Origin: Planctomycetota bacterium
GTDB lineage: Bacteria > Planctomycetota > Planctomycetia > Pirellulales > Pirellulaceae
DNA: 7,243 nt
Direction: 5' to 3'
Assembly (NCBI GenBank): GCA_026692885.1
Contig: JAPLNJ010000985.1
Coordinates: forward strand, 1-7,243
The notes under the pieces were generated by a model. That model ran no database searches. It had not been told where the DNA came from and worked only from the letters and a program-made list of their open reading frames with translations. Made by a program: the position numbers and the translations under genes. Positions 4,332-7,243 of this stretch are shown here, piece after piece. How positions within the stretch are numbered: the first letter of the stretch is position 1; each line of letters begins with the position of its first letter.

Positions 4332-6916
4332 TCGGTGTCCGGCAGACGTTCCGCGGCCAGCGCCACGGCGCTGATGGCAATCCCCGGATCGGTGAAACGG
4401 ATCTCCAGCTTGCCGCTCTGCAACAGCCCTTCCGGAATCGGGTAGCTGCGGGTCACCCACCATTCTTTCCTGACCGTAACGGCCGGCCCGCTACGGACGA
4501 ATTTGCCGATCACCGTGCCGTTTACGGCGATCGTCTTCTTGCCGCCCTGGGGGCCTTCGGTGAGCCGGACGACCAACCAGCGATAACCTTGATCCAAGAA
4601 GTCGTCTCGGCCGATGATGCCCGGTGCATCAAAGCTGGCTCGCCACGTTTCGCCGTCGTCCTCACCTTGCAGCGTCCAGCCGCTCAGCTTCCACTCGCGT
4701 TCCGAGATGACGGAACCGAGATCCACGATTCGGTGGGGCTTTCCCGCGACCTTCAAGGCTTTCTCCAAAACGCTCGGCGGGTGCTCGATGGCGAGCGAAC
4801 AGTGGAATCGGCTGAACAGCGTGCTGGTGGCACCCTGCGCCCGAGGGTCGACTGGATGCGGGATCACGCCGTAGATGCCATAGACCGTGTCCCAGTAGCT
4901 CTTAGTCAACGCCCGCACGTCAAGCTGCTCCAACTCGGCGGCCAATTCGCGCAGCCGCGGCTTCTGCGGGTACTCGTCGGATTGCAGTAGCAAATCCCGC
5001 AGCTCGTCGAGTGAGACCAGTTCGTTCCGGCTCGCCGCCGTCTTGCCCGCGGCTTTCGCCACAGCCGCAACCTCGTCCAAACGCACCGCCACCGTGGCGA
5101 GCCGGCGGAATAGGTCGGCGTAGAACAGCAGACTGCGGCGGTACTCAGCCATCGTGGGCCCGAGCGGCAGACGCGGCTGCCAATCAGCGCCGACTCGCTC
5201 CAACAGCGGCAACAGCTTCGCAATGCTGGCCTCCAATCGCTGCGGAGAATACGGAAACGGCGGGTAGTAGCCCCAGTCCGGAATGACCTCGAACTCCTCT
5301 AGCAAAGGTCCGATCCCGGCCAACTCGTCGCCGAAGGTGAACCGCCCAAAATCGGCCAGCACGGAATCCGGCTCCAACGCTGGATTCCAATAGGCCTCGG
5401 CACAGCAAAAGATGCTGGCGCAGTTGAGCTTCGGCGCCATCGTGTAGCAGATTCCGCCGGAGTAGCAGCCCAGTGCGAGTTCCTCGCGCCGCCGCTGGAA
5501 CATGCGCCGCACACGACAACGCGGCGACACTGTCCCCTCGCCCTCAGTGACGCTGTAGTCCCAGGTCAGCACCCGGTGCGTCTTGGCGGCGTGCTGAGCG
5601 CTGGGCCGCCCATCGCCGCCGTGCGTGGGCAGGCAGTCGGGGCTGAAGCCCAAGTTGATGCTGGTGAAGGTGTCCGGCGGGAATTCGGGCAGCTTCTGGA
5701 AAAAATACTTCATCGCCTGCTGGGCACGCTCCGGCTTACCGGTCCACAGCGGCACGCCCCAGCCTGCCATTGGGTCGCCCCACGTCCCGATCTCGATGGT
5801 CACACCTGGGTTGTTCCGGCGGACGATGCGGCTAAGTTCCAAGCAGAGGTCGACGTACGTCTCCGCCGTACAGCCGTTGCGAAAGCAGCCGCCCGGATCG
5901 CCCGGAAAGAAGCCGATGAACTGGTTGCCGCGAAACGTCTTGGACCAGTGATCCCAGAGTGCCACGATCTGGTCGTGATCCTGAGCGTCCTTGGGGCACG
6001 CACAATACCACTGCTGGCCGATCGTGTTCACGGCCTGAATCGGATGGACCGCGACTCCGCGGGTCTTGGCATACGCGATCACACGGTTCATAATCGCCGC
6101 AAATTCCGTTGGTATCTTGCCGCCCTTGAGAGCTTCGGACGAGAACAGGGTCGGCACCAGCCAGAACTCGAAGACGTTGTAGCGATAGCCCGAAATCATA
6201 TCGATGAAGCGATCCCACTCGACGTCCGACCAACGATTGACCGGCACGTCGAACAGGACGTTGGGATTGAACGCATTCTGCAGATGCTCGGCAAAATTGA
6301 CGTAGCAGATCCGCAGGGGGAATTGCGGGCCGTCCACCACGCGCCCCAAGTCGATGGTCGCCGACTTGCCCGCGACGCGGATCGAACGCAGAATCTCGAT
6401 CAGACCGTAGCGACACCCCAACTCGCCGGGCGACCAGCAGATTAGAGTCTCGCCAAGTGCGGGATCCGTCAGGCGTTGCAGTACAAAGCCCTGCGGGCCG
6501 ACCCGCGGCTCCAGCTGCAGCCGACCCGCAGTGACCAGCTGTTTGACCAGCGGAGCCTGGTCGCCCACCACCGCGATGACATGACTTTTCGATCGTAGGG
6601 TGGGCTTCCGCTCAGCCTCCTTCAGGCCACCCTCCTTCGGCCAAGTCTCAGCCAGCGGGCCAATGGCGATCGACGCACCCGTACTGCGTTCGACGAACCC
6701 GCCGATCCAATCGGCGGCGTTGCGAATCAGCTGGCTGTCCTGGCCCAACAAGATGTCTATGGCAGATTGGCCATCTTCGACCACCACCAATGGTGTTGGC
6801 GCCCGCTCGCGAATTCGCTGCAGGCCCAGGGGCCAGCTCTCGGCAGCCGTGAGCTGCGACGCCAGCAGCAGAGCCAGTAACAGCAGCGCCGACGGGAGCC
6901 TTCGAGACATCGACAT
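4328..6916 (-). CDS. Secreted glycoside-hydrolase-like protein (alpha-glucuronidase/hexosaminidase-type architecture)
   Basis: This 862-residue protein has a signal peptide: MSMSRR, a leucine-rich core at residues 10-19, and likely cleavage after A24 or A25. It should be exported. Residues ~35-195 resemble the small alpha/beta N-terminal domain seen before the barrel in GH67, GH20 and related enzymes (VIAVVGDQ, GFVLQRL, then a GCRYGLIEILRSI segment). Residues ~200-540 look like a TIM barrel, with LRICYVNFAEHLQ, YRYNVFEFWLVP, FFPGDPGGC (336-344), IEIGTWGDP and LTWDYSVTEGEG. A helical stretch (~555-680) follows, then a beta-sandwich (~690-862: GWTLQGEDDGETWRASFD, YRWLVVRL, VNGTVIGKF, GKLEIRFTDPG) like sugar-binding jelly-roll modules. 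Catalytic residues cannot be assigned; the acidic barrel residues D340, D381 and D453 are candidates. ATG 6916 follows AGAGG five bases upstream on the minus strand. The substrate, probably a plant or algal polysaccharide, is unknown. Confidence 0.72.
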   Translation of the reverse strand: MSMSRRLPSALLLLALLLASQLTAAESWPLGLQRIRERAPTPLVVVEDGQSAIDILLGQDSQLIRNAADWIGGFVERSTGASIAIGPLAETWPKEGGLKEAERKPTLRSKSHVIAVVGDQAPLVKQLVTAGRLQLEPRVGPQGFVLQRLTDPALGETLICWSPGELGCRYGLIEILRSIRVAGKSATIDLGRVVDGPQFPLRICYVNFAEHLQNAFNPNVLFDVPVNRWSDVEWDRFIDMISGYRYNVFEFWLVPTLFSSEALKGGKIPTEFAAIMNRVIAYAKTRGVAVHPIQAVNTIGQQWYCACPKDAQDHDQIVALWDHWSKTFRGNQFIGFFPGDPGGCFRNGCTAETYVDLCLELSRIVRRNNPGVTIEIGTWGDPMAGWGVPLWTGKPERAQQAMKYFFQKLPEFPPDTFTSINLGFSPDCLPTHGGDGRPSAQHAAKTHRVLTWDYSVTEGEGTVSPRCRVRRMFQRRREELALGCYSGGICYTMAPKLNCASIFCCAEAYWNPALEPDSVLADFGRFTFGDELAGIGPLLEEFEVIPDWGYYPPFPYSPQRLEASIAKLLPLLERVGADWQPRLPLGPTMAEYRRSLLFYADLFRRLATVAVRLDEVAAVAKAAGKTAASRNELVSLDELRDLLLQSDEYPQKPRLRELAAELEQLDVRALTKSYWDTVYGIYGVIPHPVDPRAQGATSTLFSRFHCSLAIEHPPSVLEKALKVAGKPHRIVDLGSVISEREWKLSGWTLQGEDDGETWRASFDAPGIIGRDDFLDQGYRWLVVRLTEGPQGGKKTIAVNGTVIGKFVRSGPAVTVRKEWWVTRSYPIPEGLLQSGKLEIRFTDPGIAISAVALAAERLPDTE

Positions 6917-6949
6917 AGCAACCTCTCAACGCGGCTTGGCCGCAATCAA

Positions 6950-6973
6950 GTAGCATGGCTCTCCAGAGCCGTG
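6950..6973 (+). repeat. REP-like GTAG hairpin (copy B)
   Basis: GTAG at 6950-6953 is followed by CATGGCTCT, loop CC, AGAGCCGTG (6954-6973). It forms a nine-pair stem with a T-G wobble at the third pair. It lies just upstream of the glycoside-hydrolase start. Confidence 0.65.
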
Positions 6974-6978
6974 TGCGT

Positions 6979-7001
6979 GCGACTCCGCCGCGGCGAGTCG
7001 C
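6979..7001. repeat. Hairpin GCGACTC / GAGTCGC
   Basis: GCGACTC (6979-6985) pairs perfectly with GAGTCGC (6995-7001), with a nine-base GC-rich loop that contains the palindrome GCCGCGGC. It follows copy B by five bases, so the two hairpins may be parts of one composite intergenic element upstream of the glycoside-hydrolase gene. It has no T-run, so a terminator call is not supported. Confidence 0.5.
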
Positions 7002-7033
7002 TCCCGATACTGCCCAGTCTTGGAACGACTGAA

Positions 7034-7057
7034 GTAGGTCAGGCTTTCCAGCCTGAC
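7034..7057 (+). repeat. REP-like GTAG hairpin (copy A)
   Basis: GTAG at 7034-7037 is followed by GTCAGGCT, loop TTCC, AGCCTGAC (7038-7057), a perfect eight-pair stem. It shares the GTAG head, total length and central TCC with the other copies. Confidence 0.65.
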
Positions 7058-7118
7058 GCAAACCGAGCGTCAGCTTGCTTCCCCCCCTCGCCCCTGTACT
7101 CAGCAGATTGTCCCACTT

Positions 7119-7241
7119 TTAAGCTGCCATTTCTTCCAGACTTACGTCACTTTGCGGCTGGTTGATTGGGGTCGGCCGTGCCTTCGCGATGGTCAATCCG
7201 TTATGTACCAGCACCAGCAGGCCAAGTTGCGTGCGGGCGCG
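7119..7241 (-). CDS. 3' end of an unidentified gene (partial, enters from right edge)
   Basis: An open minus-strand frame runs 40 codons from the window edge to TAA at 7119-7121; the other two minus frames close within about 20 codons. The visible peptide includes TQLGLLVLVHNGLTIAKARP and ends SLEEMAA. I do not recognise the family. The hydrophobic LGLLVLV run and acidic tail look protein-like, but 40 codons in GC-rich DNA can stay open by chance. If real, it is transcribed in the same direction as the glycoside-hydrolase gene, about 200 bases upstream of it, with the hairpin repeats between. Confidence 0.35.
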   Translation of the reverse strand, partial: RARTQLGLLVLVHNGLTIAKARPTPINQPQSDVSLEEMAA

Positions 7242-7243
7242 GC

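Noticed and set aside
4274..4990. 238-codon plus-strand open frame opposite the hydrolase gene
   Set aside because: It is a shadow of the minus-strand 862-residue gene with no recognisable protein features; the same holds for the plus-strand frame at 5576-6445.

Overview
The window looks like chromosome from a planctomycete, probably of the Pirellulales type. The strongest pointer is a DUF1559 protein with a prepilin-type N-terminus and the H-X9-DG motif, a family hugely expanded in Planctomycetota. Long GC-rich intergenic stretches full of small palindromic repeats and a large secreted carbohydrate-active protein fit the same assignment. No taxonomic marker beyond bL21 is present, so this is an inference.

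Layout, left to right. Positions 1-362 hold two tandem copies of a 171-bp repeat unit, bounded by GTAG...CTAC inverted ends. Next come a minus-strand ribosomal protein bL21 gene (rplU, 378-692) and a divergent plus-strand gene for 2-amino-3-ketobutyrate CoA ligase / glycine C-acetyltransferase (kbl, 791-2134). The kbl frame is normal for its first ~344 residues. The last ~50 family residues are then missing, replaced by unrelated sequence that runs through two small inverted-repeat elements (1904-1991 and 2018-2134). This gene is probably inactivated. A free-standing DUF1559 pseudopilin-like gene follows (2294-3298), then a ~430-bp stretch without a convincing gene. A toxin-first type II toxin-antitoxin pair comes next (RelE/ParE toxin 3728-4030, Phd/YefM antitoxin 4027-4287, overlapping by ATGA). 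It converges on a large minus-strand gene for an 862-residue secreted glycoside-hydrolase-like protein (4328-6916). The right end (6917-7118) is repeat-rich, and a partial minus-strand reading frame enters from beyond the window edge (7119-7241).

The most notable thread is a dispersed family of short hairpins. Each starts with the tetranucleotide GTAG followed by a 20-nt palindrome. At least four 24-nt members occur, with compensatory stem changes, and the two 171-bp units have GTAG-headed hairpins too. GTAG at the foot of a hairpin is the recognition feature of REP sequences mobilised by RAYT (TnpA-REP) transposases in enterobacteria. These elements therefore look like planctomycete REP/BIME elements, though no RAYT gene is recognisable here. 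They appear to have shaped the neighbourhood: one sits inside the terminal-inverted-repeat element at the broken end of kbl, and one supplies the stop codon of the glycoside-hydrolase gene.
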